From Scleroderma bovista (taxonomy: Eukaryota; Basidiomycota; Agaricomycetes; Boletales; Sclerodermataceae): a stretch of DNA of 28,226 nt. This document shows, piece by piece, positions 11,205 through 21,511 of this stretch (its first letter is position 1; every line of letters begins with the position of its first letter). The notes beneath the pieces were generated by a model. That model did no database searches and was not told where the DNA came from. It was given only the letters and a program-made list of their open reading frames with translations. The position numbers and the translations under genes were made by a program. The stretch is taken from the NCBI GenBank assembly GCA_037178675.1, contig JAYMGJ010000005.1, forward strand, positions 1-28,226, given 5' to 3'.

Positions 11205-13293
11205 TGTCACGCACCAAACAGGTTTGGTACAGTGAACATGGAAGATAACACCTATATTGAATGATCCTTATGCAAAGGATAAGCATGACGGACCCTCATC
11301 GTAGCCATCTATCGCACAAGAAGACTATCCTGATGCGAGAGATGAATGCCAATGCAGACAGTCATCTATCGCACGAGAACCGCCAAGAAGCAGAAGAAAC
11401 TGAAGGAATAATGTCAATTGTGGTATGAGAAAGGAATGCACACATCTGCAGTCCAACTCCCATACCAGAACGATCAAAGAAGCCGAAGAATTGATGGAGA
11501 AACAAAGGAGAAAGAGAAGAAATGATTTTTAGCACCCAAATGTCATTTTTAGGTGCCCAGTGCCAGCATTCCAATATTTTGAATAGCTCCATTGTTTCTG
11601 AAGCTATCAGGCACGTGACTATACCGTCAGAGAGCCTAGAACGTGGTCTATCTGCCTGTCAAGTTCCGACGCAAATCCATTCATTTCCCATGGAGATATT
11701 CCCCCTGCAATCCAGACATTTGCTTCATCGCTCACTATGGAGTCTGTATTTTCTCTGGATCATTTCTCCGCTATTGCTGCAGATCTCCACTATGTCCTGC
11801 TCACAGGACAGCCTCTCCCAGAGGGCCCATGCACTGCCTGGCACATATTTTCCCAGCCTGCTCCCTCAGTCCCTCTCGTTCTCGGTCAGCGCATTCTCCT
11901 TGTCAGTCCTGCATCAAGGACATACTTTGGTCATCTTAGGTCTATTGTCAAGCTTGAGAAGTCTTCTCTGGTCGTCTCTGTGTCCCCTGAGCCCTCAGCC
12001 TATGGCCCCTTCCTCCCAGATACTTGCCATGTCCATCTTCCTCTGTTGTTTGTCTCGCTTCCCTGGATGCGTCGAATTCAATACTCTATCTGCTTCCCTA
12101 CTTTCAGACGACATCCCCCAGCACCATGACAGTTATTCCCCCACTTTATAGTGCTATTAGGAAGAAGAACCCTCTCTCATTCTTTCCCAGAAGAGAGCTC
12201 GTCAAGGGAGCCCATGGTTGCGCTTCAGCGGCGCTAGAACACATGCACTATACCTTAGTGTATGCTGACCCCCCAAAAGACCTCTGGACCCCTGGTATCC
12301 TTCTTGTGGCTGTTTTGTCTCGGATCAATCCCCCTATTAATCTCACATCTTCCCCATTGTTGTCCCATCAAATTCTTGATGGTACACAGCCCCCCATCAA
12401 ACTTCTTAGGCTGTGCATCAATGACTCCTTCTGCTGTGCAGTGACTCATCCCTTGCTTACTGATGCTCTCTTTTCATCAGTATTACTCTATCCCTTTCGC
12501 ATTTTTGATATATTACTCAGCTGATGACTCACTCCCTTACCAATCAATCTTGTCATGCAGCTTACTCATTCCTTTACTCAGCAGCTTATTCATGCTCCCT
12601 ATGCTTACTCATTCCTGCTTATCCCTTGCTTACTGATCGCTTACAAACCCCTTACAAAGCTCTTACCAATCCCTTACCAATCCTTGACAAATTCTGCGTA
12701 CTCCCTTCTCTTTTGTACTTTAATGCTGTGCCCCCCCATGTATTTAAACCCCTGGGCTCAGCCCAGTGAAAAAAGACCCAATTGCACGAAATTATCCCTC
12801 TCTCAGACTCTCTCAGTCAGTATCCCTTCAGTCTTTGAGTCCTTGTAGGCTTCAGTGAAGGTCTAAAGGCTCAATATTGTCAAGTTTATCCAAGTTATTC
12901 AAGATCTATTCTTTATACTAGGCTCAAGCGGAGTCTAGGCTTCATACCAGTCAATCTTCCTCACCTCTGGACATCAGAGGCATCTCTGCCCCTTTGCTGC
13001 ACCAATCTCTAGGTGTAGTATTGCTGTTTCAGTCTCAGTCAACCCAATCCCTGCTTTGACACTTCCTAGGCTTTAGGAAGAGTCCAGACCTTCGTCTTCT
13101 ATTACTCCTGTACCCCAGGAGTATCCTGCATCATCGTCTGCATCACCTTGTTGGTGTAGATCCCCTTCCCCCCTCCTCAGCACATCCTCTCTGGACACCG
13201 CAGAGGTAAACCACCACTCGCACATATTCGTAGTCCTTTGTTGGTGTTGTGTTTGGGTTATTACTCTGACCCAAATCCACACTTTGACTCACA
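11205..13293 (+). mobile_element. Long solo LTR, family 1 copy B
   Basis: This is the second copy of the family at 4071-6405, in the same orientation, beginning TGTCACGCACCAAACAGG and ending TTTGACTCACA. It keeps the same internal order: a conserved ORF, a region of short CTTAC/CAATC-type repeats, a TATA-like TATTTAAA at 12741 and a downstream C/T-rich part. It is about 250 bases shorter than copy A, so indels have accumulated outside the conserved ORF. The left flank ends ACGC and the right flank starts GCGT, which are inverted rather than direct, so no target duplication is evident. It cuts the hAT transposase at HHKLT and removes its C-terminus. Confidence 0.72.
11737..12129 (+). CDS. LTR-encoded ORF, copy B
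   Basis: This 130-codon frame starts at the ATG shared with copy A. The frame is also open and alignable for about 40 codons upstream, where the matching start codon is not conserved. Hand alignment over about 112 codons to copy A gave roughly 15 differences at first, 15 at second and 34 at third codon positions, and no indel. That is the pattern of a translated sequence. Conserved strings include GQPLPE, VPLVLGQ, LVVSVSPEPSAYGPF and VSLPWMRRI. After MRRIQYS the two copies diverge and end differently. I recognise no family. Confidence 0.45.
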   Translation: MESVFSLDHFSAIAADLHYVLLTGQPLPEGPCTAWHIFSQPAPSVPLVLGQRILLVSPASRTYFGHLRSIVKLEKSSLVVSVSPEPSAYGPFLPDTCHVHLPLLFVSLPWMRRIQYSICFPTFRRHPPAP

Positions 13294-15401
13294 GCGTCAG
13301 CTTGTGGTGAACAAGTTCGTCATTTGGACCGTGAGGTAAGCAGAGGAAGCTGTCAACAGCCTGGTCAGAAAGTAAGTGGACAATGATGCTATAGATAACG
13401 ATAAACATACAATGTGGAGGGCACAAAGCCAGTTGATCATGAAATAAATCAAGTCCCAGCGTGTTCTGACATCATGCAGAAGTTCAATAACTGGCACTTG
13501 GGTGGGGTGACCGGTGTACCACTGGTTGGCATTGCCTTTAATAATAGTGTTGCAAAAACCTTTGTGATGCTGGCCGGATGAACAAATAATGCGAATGATA
13601 TTGCAGCCAAGTGCGACAGGATCTTTGGCAAGTGCTTCAAGATATTTCGCCTTGTCTACTACAGTGTTATCAAGGGCTCCAACCCACATTTCTGCGACAG
13701 TGGTGAAGTCTGCCTTTGTATAATTCTTGACCGTGTGAGTAATGCAGATGTTGAGAATGTGTGGGAAACAAGGAACACAATGATCAACCGGGTCGAACTG
13801 AATCTTGTGGTCCTCGAGAAGACTTGAGAGCTCGCGCATGGCAGTAATGTTGTTCACAGCATTATCCATAGTAAAGTGACTGACCTAGATAAAGTTTGTC
13901 CATAAACACCTCACAGAATAATCACATACCTTCGAGGTCACTTCCACCCGATCAAGGAGCTCCAAAATGGTCTTGGTGATAGCTTCACCAGTGTAAGACG
14001 AGGGAAAGTAATGGAATGCAATAAGGGAGGCCTTCATCTTGAGCGAGTTACCCTTGAGAGCAATCCAGTGTGCAGTCATAGCTAGGTAAGGGCGGTATGC
14101 GTCATCCAACCAAATATCAGCAGTGAATGAAACTTTTCCCACTGCATTCTATTGTTTTTCATTAGTATAATGATGCGTGGTGACTCCTAGTGCTTACTGC
14201 AAGATCCTGCTTTACAACCTGGAAGTAAAATTTCCACACTTCGAGGATCAGCTCACGAAGCTTGGTACGGTGTGGAATGTCAGTTTCATGAAGATCCTCG
14301 CAGAGGAGGCGCAGAAGGTAACGGAACTCAGGACATTCAATAACATTGATAGACTATAATGCTGTTAGAAGCATTCCAGCGCCATACTGTAGTGAAAGTA
14401 CTCACTTGATCATCTGCGACAATAAACTTTACCAGAGCCTCATGCAGCATAGAGATGGAGAATAGAGGAATGGTGATTCCATTCTTCTCGGGCTCTTGAG
14501 TCAGCTTGCATGGGCAATCATGTGGACAGGTATCCCCCGCCTTGGGAGAAGGAGGGGGAGCCAGCAAAGAAAGTTTGTGTCCTTCATTGATTGCTTCGCG
14601 AAGAGTTCTGAACGTGTATCCCACACTGAAGGCACTGCGAACCGCTTCAATCTGCACAGACCAGCTATGCTTCTTGACAAGTTCAAGATACTCATCCAAA
14701 TGACCAGCTACAATATGATTGTGAAGTGAAGAATTGGATGTTTGCCAGCTGAACGGTTTCCTACTACAAAGGTCAGTTCTCGTGGACACTGGGTCATAGG
14801 TAACAACTCACTTGCAACAGTTACAGGTCATATTCACATGTTTAGTCTTGGTAAAGAAGTGGGTGATGACCGCAGTTGTTCTACCATTGGTTTCAGCTCC
14901 AGTGATGTCAACTGACCCAGTACCTGTGCTAGGGGCCGTCATCGAGGGTACCAGATTAGCTGTGGGTGTACACGTGGGATTAGGAGTAGTCTGTGCAGTG
15001 GGCATAGCATTAGCAGGGGGGACCGGGTTGCTATGCTGAGCTTGGGCACAATTGGAAGTGACTTCTTCCTCACTGCTCTCCTCACTCATGTCATCAATGT
15101 TAAAAAACTCAGAATCCTCCGCAGCATCACAATACTGAGTAGGGAGGCAGCGGTCTCTCTGGTTCCTTGCTGCAGCACAAGGTTGGTGCACAGCAGGGGA
15201 AACAGCAGGGGCAACAGCAGGGGCAACAGTGGGGTCAACAGGAACAACTGCACCATGATGGCACAAGTGTCCAGCATTAGTACCTCTACCAGCCATGTCT
15301 GTGATGGACGGGTAAGTTCTAGGGTAGATGAATAACAGGAAACCTTTTATAGACGGCATCTTGACTTGGGGACTGTTTGACTGACCATCGATGGCCCTCA
15401 C
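13294..15401 (-). pseudogene. hAT-family transposase with BED-type zinc finger, C-terminus lost
   Basis: A five- to six-exon hAT transposase reads leftwards. Exon 1 (to 14812; start ATG at 15296 or 15401) has a Pro/Ala/Thr-rich disordered leader with VAPAVAPAVSPAV repeats and an acidic patch, then HFFTKT..VNMTCNCCK. An intron at 14764-14811 joins it to SSLHNHIVAGHLDEY. Together these give the C-x2-C...H-x4-H of a BED finger. Later exons carry ECPEFRYLLRLLCEDL, IPHRTKLRELILEVW, GKVSFTADIWLDDAYRPYLA with the catalytic-type Asp, TMDNAVNN, CVPCFPHILNICITH and a VPVIELLHDVRTRWDLIYFM block. These are all classic hAT motifs. The last readable exon ends LVHHKLT at the LTR boundary, so the C-terminal hATC dimerisation region is absent. 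No internal stops were found up to that point, unlike the other transposases here, which suggests it was intact until the LTR arrived. Confidence 0.87.
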
Positions 15402-15538
15402 GCTTTCAGTAACCCTGTGAGATGATCACCAACTAGAATAGCCGACGACTAATACAAAGAAAATGGTGCACGAACGTACTTGTACTTCAAGCGAGCAGCA
15501 TGGATAAGGCAGGTGAATCCTTCAGAACAATGAATCAT

Positions 15539-17340
15539 TTAACGACCTTCCTTTCCAACATCAATGACCTTTCTCTTGGTCGTCCGACGAGTCCTACCAG
15601 TGTCTTGAGTCTCCGCCTGCTGGCTACATGTCGGACCAGGGAAGGGCACATCAGCAGATACAGCCAGGTGACTGGCTACAGGAACAGTGCCCTCCAGATC
15701 ATATGTCCCAGCATGCACCAGCCACGTGTCACTAGGGCCAGGTTCAGGTGACTGGGGTGAGGTGGTGGAGATATCAGACTCATCAGAGTCCGTGTCATGA
15801 GGTCACTTTTTTCCGCAAAAGATCATATGCACCATCCAAAGCTCATAGCGGCGGTGTGCAGTAACTGCCATTGAGGCCACAATGCTTGTATGTGGGCCCT
15901 TCCAATGAACTGCCCAAGGGACTGAGCTTTGGGAGATTGCTTTGGCGATGTCATGATTTGAGTTGAGGTGATGTTCGCGTAAGTAATTCACCATGCTAAG
16001 CTTGATCATGGAGAGGCCCTTGTGTGGCATAGCCTCAACACTATCCATTTCAATCTGAGGGAAAAATGTCTGTGTCCCGATTCATCAGCGACTAGTGCAC
16101 TAAAAAGAGGTTGAACTTACCCCATGTGCCATGTGCGGAGCATCTGTGCTATCAAGGTCAATTGGACCCTCCCCTGGTTGCCTGACCCAAACATAATAGT
16201 CCACACTATTGATATGGCACCAAGTGTGCCCTTTGATCCTGATCGGAGCAGAGAGACTAAGAGGCTCGCCATCATTTGGATGTAAAGCCAGGAACTCATC
16301 AAGGGAAAGGACTTTGTTGATGTTCCAAAAGAATTCCCATGTATCGGAATCTTTCAGAGGTGACTGGTAGTTGCAAACCTCGTCAATGATCACCATGACC
16401 ACTACCATGAGGTTAGGGAACCCTCAGATATATTTCTTCAATTTGTCAACAACATGACTTTTCTGTTCGGAGAAGGCACATTCTCTGACGAGAACATACC
16501 AGGGGGCCGTGAATGTGCCGCCATGAACAGCCATCAAAGATATCAAGGATAGTGTCTTCATCATAAGGAGTGTCATCCAGTGCACTCTCCAAAACTTTCT
16601 TCAAGTGGTTGAATGGCACCTCATGTACAGCGGTCGGTAATTCAATGATCATAGTGCAGACATCTGCATCATACATCAATCTATTGTCATTGAGTTTCAA
16701 AGACGATGATCATATTGTATGCATAGTACATACTGTGCATTTGTAGACACAGCTAACATGTCCTCAATAATGCGTGAAATTGCTGTGTATTCATCTGGGC
16801 CAACACCTATGAACTTCTATTGACCAGTAGGGTCAGTAAACGACAATCTTTCAGGTTGAAAAACTACCTTCATCATAACACCTGGCTCAGCCACTGCAAC
16901 ATAGTCAAGAATGTGTTTGCACACGTCTTGATGCAGTAGTCAGCGACTCAGCGCAGTAGCCAATGTCTTAAATATAAAAACTCACCTTTGTTCAGAGTCC
17001 TGAAAGTATCAGGACCAGCGGCTTGTTTGAGGATGGTGTCCCATCGATCGGAGCTGATCTTCTCTCCAGTCGCATAACTGGGATCCTGGACCACATGGTC
17101 AACATCCACACCCTTAGATAGGGCCTGGGGCCCGGGGAATGAGAACGAATGAGTGATCAGAGGCTTGTGTGGCTTGATCACTGCGCATATTGTTGTGTCT
17201 CTGGCTTTTGGGAGTGACAAAGACCGAACCTCACGAAGCTGAGGGCAACTTGGATTGGTGTAGCCACACGTCATTGTTGCCATTGGTGGTGGATAGTGGT
17301 AGTAGCTGTATTCATTGCTGCCTATTGCTGTGGTCCCCAT
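15539..17340 (-). pseudogene. Uncharacterised multi-exon gene, two in-frame TGA codons
   Basis: I do not recognise the family. It starts with ATG at 17338-17340. Exon 1 reaches 16986 and encodes a Tyr/Pro-rich N-terminus and VQDPSYATGEKISSDRWD. Further exons encode VCKHILDYVAVAEPGVMMK, KFIGVGPDEYTAISRIIEDM, DADVCTMIIELPTAVHEVPF and ILDIFDGCSWRHIHGPL. Then come WEFFWNINKVLSLDEFLALH with IKGHTWCHINSVDYYVW, and a last exon with GLSMIKLSMVNYLREHHLNS. The frame then continues into an acidic, Ser/Pro-rich tail (DTDSDESDIS...) ending in RRTTKRK, a possible nuclear localisation signal, and TAA at 15539-15541. In-frame TGA occurs at 16424-16426 and 15803-15805. If the second one is a genuine stop the protein simply lacks the tail. 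The start lies 150 bases from the divergent kinase start, so a shared promoter region is likely. Confidence 0.6.
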
Positions 17341-17490
17341 GATATTAAAGAGACAGTGTGATTCTGATGGCAGTGGACTTGGAAGTTACAAATGAGAGGA
17401 TATTCACGTGTGAACGTTCAAATTCAACTTTGGTTGATCACGTTGAAGGCGTTGACACACCTTCAGCTTCAATCCTTCTCTGTACAGTAC
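17341..17490. promoter_or_regulatory. Shared intergenic region of a divergent gene pair
   Basis: 150 bases separate the start codons of the unknown minus-strand gene and the kinase. It contains CACGTG at 17407-17412, a palindromic E-box core. An upstream in-frame ATG at 17392 could extend the kinase N-terminus by 33 codons and shorten this region to about 50 bases. Confidence 0.35.
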
Positions 17491-18730
17491 ATGCCTCCAA
17501 TCCCATACCTCATGCCTTCTACTATATTGAATATTGTTCATATAGATGGGAGATTCAGCTTGAAAGAAGTTCTCGGTGCTGGTTCACATGGTGTGTACCT
17601 ACTACCGAATTACAATGTGATCAAGTCTGGATAAGCTTATACCATCCTTAGCAATTGTATATCGTGCTCAAGATCTCATCAGTGGTCAGGATGTTGCAGT
17701 AAAACTCATGCAGGACCCCACCTTACTGGAACATGAGTTCCACATCTTGAAGAATCTTTGTGGCGGTACCGGATTTTCGCAGCCCTTGTGGTTCAGCAGA
17801 GAATCGTCCTATCATGTTCTTGTCCTGAATAACATTGCGACACCCGTATGTGATATACTCAGTATGCAGGGTGGTTGTTTCAGCATAGACAGCGTACTTG
17901 CACTGGGATGTCAGCTGGTGAGTATTGATCTCCAATCAATCCAGACCATCATGCTAAATGTGCCAACAGCTCCAGAGACTTGAGTATGTTCACTCATGCA
18001 ACTACATCCACTGTGACATTAAGCCACAAAACATCCTGATTGGACATGGTGGTTCAATTCTCATCGACTTTGGTATCGCAATGCAGTATCACGATCCTGC
18101 CACTCAAGTACATACCCCATGCCAACAGGGCCACCCCTTTGTGGGTACTCCTGCATTTGCTTCTGTCAATCATCACCTAGGCATTCAATCAAGTCATCGT
18201 GATGACATCAAATCACTTGCATACACGTTGATCTATCTGCTGTGTGGGTCACTTCCTTGGTTTGGCCATAACAGCTCTGTGCTCTCTCAGGACACCATAT
18301 TAAAGATGAAACAAAATGTTACAGTCGAAGAGCTGTGCGGAGACACCCCTTATGTGTTTGCCACTTTCCTCAAGTATTTGTGTTCTCTTGCCTATGCAGA
18401 AAAGCCTGACTATGAATACCTTCACTCCCTATTCTGTGCGCTCAACGCATCTGCGGCAGGTTGTAGCTCGCTTACTTTGAGCATGCTCACAAGCACGGAG
18501 CAGTCTCCCCCACCATGCCAGAATGCATGCAAGAGTATCCGCGATTCTGGGGTATGTTCAATTGCCCCAACTGGACAAACACACATTATCTACATTGGTC
18601 GTAATGCTGAGGAACAAACATGAGTGCTTGGCAGTGCTAGTTTTGATCCATCTAACTTTCTACTCAGGAAGGGCCTGAAGGGAATTCAAACTATTTGTCA
18701 GATGGACACACCCATTACTCCTCATTGTAG
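17491..18730 (+). CDS. Casein kinase 1-like serine/threonine protein kinase
   Basis: Four exons (17491-17590, 17652-17917, 17970-18551, 18668-18730) give a 336-residue protein of about the size of a CK1 catalytic domain. Motifs in order are a glycine loop GAGSHAIVYRAQ, the VAVKL lysine, an aC-type Glu in LLEHEFHIL, the catalytic loop HCDIKPQNIL (HCD instead of HRD), DFG in ILIDFGIA, GTPAFAS in the activation segment, and HRDDIKSLAYTLIYLLCGSLPW. The HRDD.xSL..xL.YL..G.LPW block and the absence of the usual APE motif point to the CK1 group. All residues needed for phosphotransfer appear present and there is no in-frame stop, so it could be active. The last intron is 116 bases, longer than the others, so the C-terminal 20 residues are the least certain part. 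CK1-like expansions are common in agaricomycetes. The substrate is unknown. Confidence 0.85.
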
Positions 18731-19041
18731 TAGCAGGCTGTCTCAGGCTAAGTGTTGATGTATTTTACTTGTTGCACATCAAGAGTAGTACAATTGTTGT
18801 TCTGTTTTGTTACTAAGCCGACTCGGGCCGGCACTCCTGGTATTTCGACTTCGAGCCAGCCTGCCCGACTAGTTGAACCTAGTAGGTCGCATGGCAACAG
18901 CTCTAGCAACCCAGGTGAGCCATATGAAACCATAGTCATGGGAAATGGGAGCTGGTTCCTGACTAGCCGAGCCATGGCAACACTAAGTTATACAGCAGGA
19001 CAAGTTTTTGGGAAGTGTGGGCAATTGATATGGGTATGTAC
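18731..19041. other. Kinase 3' flank, no gene seen
   Basis: About 310 bases lie between the kinase stop and the first short solo LTR. An open frame of 112 codons runs through it (18752-19090), but it has no recognisable motif and its last codons enter the LTR. I regard it as 3' UTR plus decayed DNA. The mid part (18815-18925) is GC-richer than its surroundings. Confidence 0.4.
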
Positions 19042-19327
19042 TGTTGGAGTTATAAACAGACTGTTATGGTTTTTTTACTTACTTACATAAGCATAAAGCA
19101 CACTATACAGTAGAGTCTATTACCATAGTCCCTCAGTAGCTTGCCAGCATACTGAGGGTGAGTACCTTTCCTACTAACCACTTACTACCTACTGATACCT
19201 TGTAGTTACCTACAGGTATATACTAATATAATAGTAGCTTTCCAGCATACTGAGGTTACCTACAGATCTCCTCCTTCTCCCTTCCTTCAGGCTAGACCTT
19301 CCCTGTGCAGACCACCACCTTTCTATA
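19042..19327 (+). mobile_element. Short solo LTR, family 4 copy A
   Basis: This 286-base element begins TGTTGGAGTTATAAACAGA and ends CCTTTCTATA. A target duplication TGTAC flanks it (19037-19041 and 19328-19332; identity extends to TATGTAC). A near copy lies at 23215-23495 with its own duplication. An internal direct repeat (AGTAGCTTGCCAGCATACTGAGG and AGTAGCTTTCCAGCATACTGAGG) is kept in both copies. The start TGTTGGAG is typical of Copia-type LTRs, but the 3' end is TA, not CA. It sits less than 100 bases upstream of the Plavaka-like start codon. Confidence 0.75.
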
Positions 19328-19423
19328 TGTACCTGATAGAAATAGATGGTCAACTTAGTGCTGCATATGTAGAGCTAAGTGAGCACTAATTTACTCTTTA
19401 CCATCACATCATAATCTACCATC

Positions 19424-20628
19424 ATGCCCTGAGCTAGAACTACTCACAGAAGGTTCAAGACTATTAGTTGCCCTCAGTGTGGGAAGAGGTTTTGTATCGA
19501 GACGAACATCCTCCAGCACATGAACCAACTGACTTACAGGGAACCCTTCTTCGACACAGGGTGCCCTGCTAGAAATCCCATCAATTTACCAGATGATGTC
19601 CCACCCATGGAGTCTGGCACCCAGCAACATGATAACAACAGTGTCACTGTTGAAGATGAATATGACACTGAGATGGGGAACAAACTTGACTATCCTAATT
19701 CTCCTGGATCAGCTCCACCGGCCATCTTTGGAGATGAACCTGAACAGCTCAGGCCTGAACAGTTTGTGGAGATGTATGAGGGCAGCACGGAATGTTTTGC
19801 CAGTGGTAAAACCTTTATGGATGAATTTATGACTGATCAATATGTGGAGCAGAGACAGGAAAACCTTTATTTTCCTTGGGCATCTCAGTCTGAGTGGGCT
19901 TTTGCATCATGGCTTTTACAATCACATCTTAGTATGGCAGCAATTAACAGCCTATTGGCGCTTGAGCTAGTACATGACTTATTTTGAATCTCACATTGCA
20001 TGACCATGTACCATATCCCTTAGATCAGAACTATGCCATTGTCCTTTCGTTCTGCAAAAGAACTGCACACCCATGCAGAAATACTCCCTGCTGGACTGCA
20101 GTGGTGATGTGAAACAATGACTCCAGAATATCCTACAAAGCAGCCTCTGTGTCTCTTCTATCGTGACCCGATTGAGTGCCTGCAAGCACTTCTCAGTCAC
20201 CTGCTTTTCAAACCTCATATATCATTTGTACCAAGGAAGGTCTGGACATCTGCCACAAAAGTATGTCGGGTTTATGATGAATGGTTGAGCAGAGACCAGG
20301 CATGGAGCATCCAGGTGAGTTTTTTTCTTTCTGACTTGAGAAACCTAATATTGTCCTTCAGGAGGTGCTTGCACCTGGTGCGACTATACTTGGAGTGGTT
20401 TTATTGTCCAATAAAACAAACATCTCCATTATGAGTGGAAATCATATGGTGCACCCGGTTTTAATCAGCCTGGCAAATATTGATGCATGTATCCAAAGCA
20501 AAACAATGCTCCACACCTATCTCCTCCTCACTTTACTTCCCATCGCGAAGTTCACTCACAAAGATACTCAGGTCCACAGTCTTCTTCAAGACTGGCTCTT
20601 CCATCAGTCTCTCAACATTGCCCTGGCG
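19424..20628 (+). pseudogene. Plavaka-like (CACTA-related) transposase, N-terminal fragment
   Basis: Exons at 19424-19969, 20024-20314 and 20362-20628 are joined by introns of 54 and 47 bases. They encode a zinc-finger-like start (CPQCGKRF...NILQHMNQ), an acidic linker, then NLYFPWASQSEWAFASWLLQ, MPLSFRSAKELHTHAE, PEYPTKQPLCLFYRDPIECL, HISFVPRKVWTSA, LAPGATILGVVL.SNKTNIS and MSGNHMVHPVLISLANIDAC, and finally LLLTLLPIAKFTHKDTQ up to QSLNIALA. This order matches the agaricomycete Plavaka-type transposase I know from memory. It is cut at 20629 by an LTR, so the C-terminal half including most of the catalytic core is missing. In-frame TGA stops lie at 19430-19432 (third codon) and 20105-20107 (between LQW and CETM). 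The second histidine of the finger is also not evident. Confidence 0.82.
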
Positions 20629-21349
20629 TGTCAAGTCTGGTTCTACTCCGGTAGGAGGTCTGGTCAAGTCCAGACAAAAGTGGACAAGAGGAGAGGTCAG
20701 GGATTTGGGCAGAGGTTAGCCTGGGCTGGAGTTGCGACTGATTGAATTCAATGACAAGGATGACAAGCATTGATCCCTTGCATAGGTTCCAGTCAGACAG
20801 AGAAAGAGATGGAGACGGACAAGGATCAGGAGTAGTAACTTAGATGATTTCAGAGGTGTACAAGGTAAACTAGAGGGTACTTATACTAAGTAGAAACTAG
20901 GGTTGAGTACATACGGTGACAAGTAAACAACCTAATAGCAGACAAGGGATGACTGGAGTTAGGACTAGATCAGGTCCAGTAAAAATAAAGTCAGGTCTGA
21001 TGAAAATAAACCAGGTCCGGTGAAAATGATACAAGGTAGGAGATATATTGAGTACACAGAGAACCCATGTCAAGACAGGGTAGATGGGCAAGTGTGATAA
21101 GGACTGGATGCGGGCTAGACCAAGGGTCGTAGTTAGCAGAGGCATATCTGCATGACCATGACCGGAGTAACTGAGAGCGACTGGAGTAACTGAGAGCGAC
21201 TGGAGTAACTGAGAGCGACTGGAGTAACTGAGAGCGACTGGAGTAACTGAGAGCGACTGGAGTAACTGAGAGCGACCAGAGTTGAGCTATAGAGCTGCAA
21301 TGCGACTGGAGGGACCGGATAAGACCTGGAGTTGGGCATGGTCGTAACA
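20629..21349 (-). mobile_element. Gypsy-type 3' LTR remnant, family 3
   Basis: Read on the minus strand this LTR starts TGTTACGACC at 21349 and ends TTGACA at 20629. Just upstream of its start (21350-21365) is TAAAAGGGGGATAC, a typical polypurine tract, so this was a 3' LTR and the internal region once lay to the right. Only a few tens of bases of it can remain before the next gene. The left end breaks the Plavaka-like coding region after IALA. A block shared with the LTR at 10108-10925 marks them as relatives. Confidence 0.72.
21160..21285. repeat. 19-bp tandem repeat inside the LTR
   Basis: Six to seven nearly identical units of ACTGGAGTAACTGAGAGCG lie near the 5' end of the minus-strand LTR. 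They are within U3, so they may act as, or derive from, a repeated enhancer-like element. Confidence 0.9.
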
Positions 21350-21365
21350 GTATCCCCCTTTTAGG
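21350..21365 (-). other. Polypurine tract of the Gypsy-type remnant
   Basis: On the minus strand CCTAAAAGGGGGATAC directly precedes TGTTACGACC. A-G-rich tracts in this position prime plus-strand synthesis in LTR retrotransposons. Its survival shows the adjacent LTR is not a solo LTR formed by LTR-LTR recombination. Confidence 0.55.
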
Positions 21366-21511
21366 GGCCAAACCCATGAGGCCCCAATGGGGCTGTTGTG
21401 TGGTCACCTAGAAACAATGCGGAGTCTGGAGTGATTGTCTGAGTACGAATTTTGGATCTATAAAGATCAGACCATTTTTGCTCTTACCCCCAACTTCCTG
21501 TCATCTCAAAC

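Noticed and set aside
11522..12151. 209-codon open frame in the second long LTR
   Set aside because: It overlaps the conserved LTR frame in another phase; differences between copies cluster at the third positions of the other frame, and its upstream part is broken by a stop in copy A.
14812..15335. Plus-strand open frames opposite the hAT gene start
   Set aside because: They are antisense shadows of the Pro/Ala/Thr-rich hAT leader.
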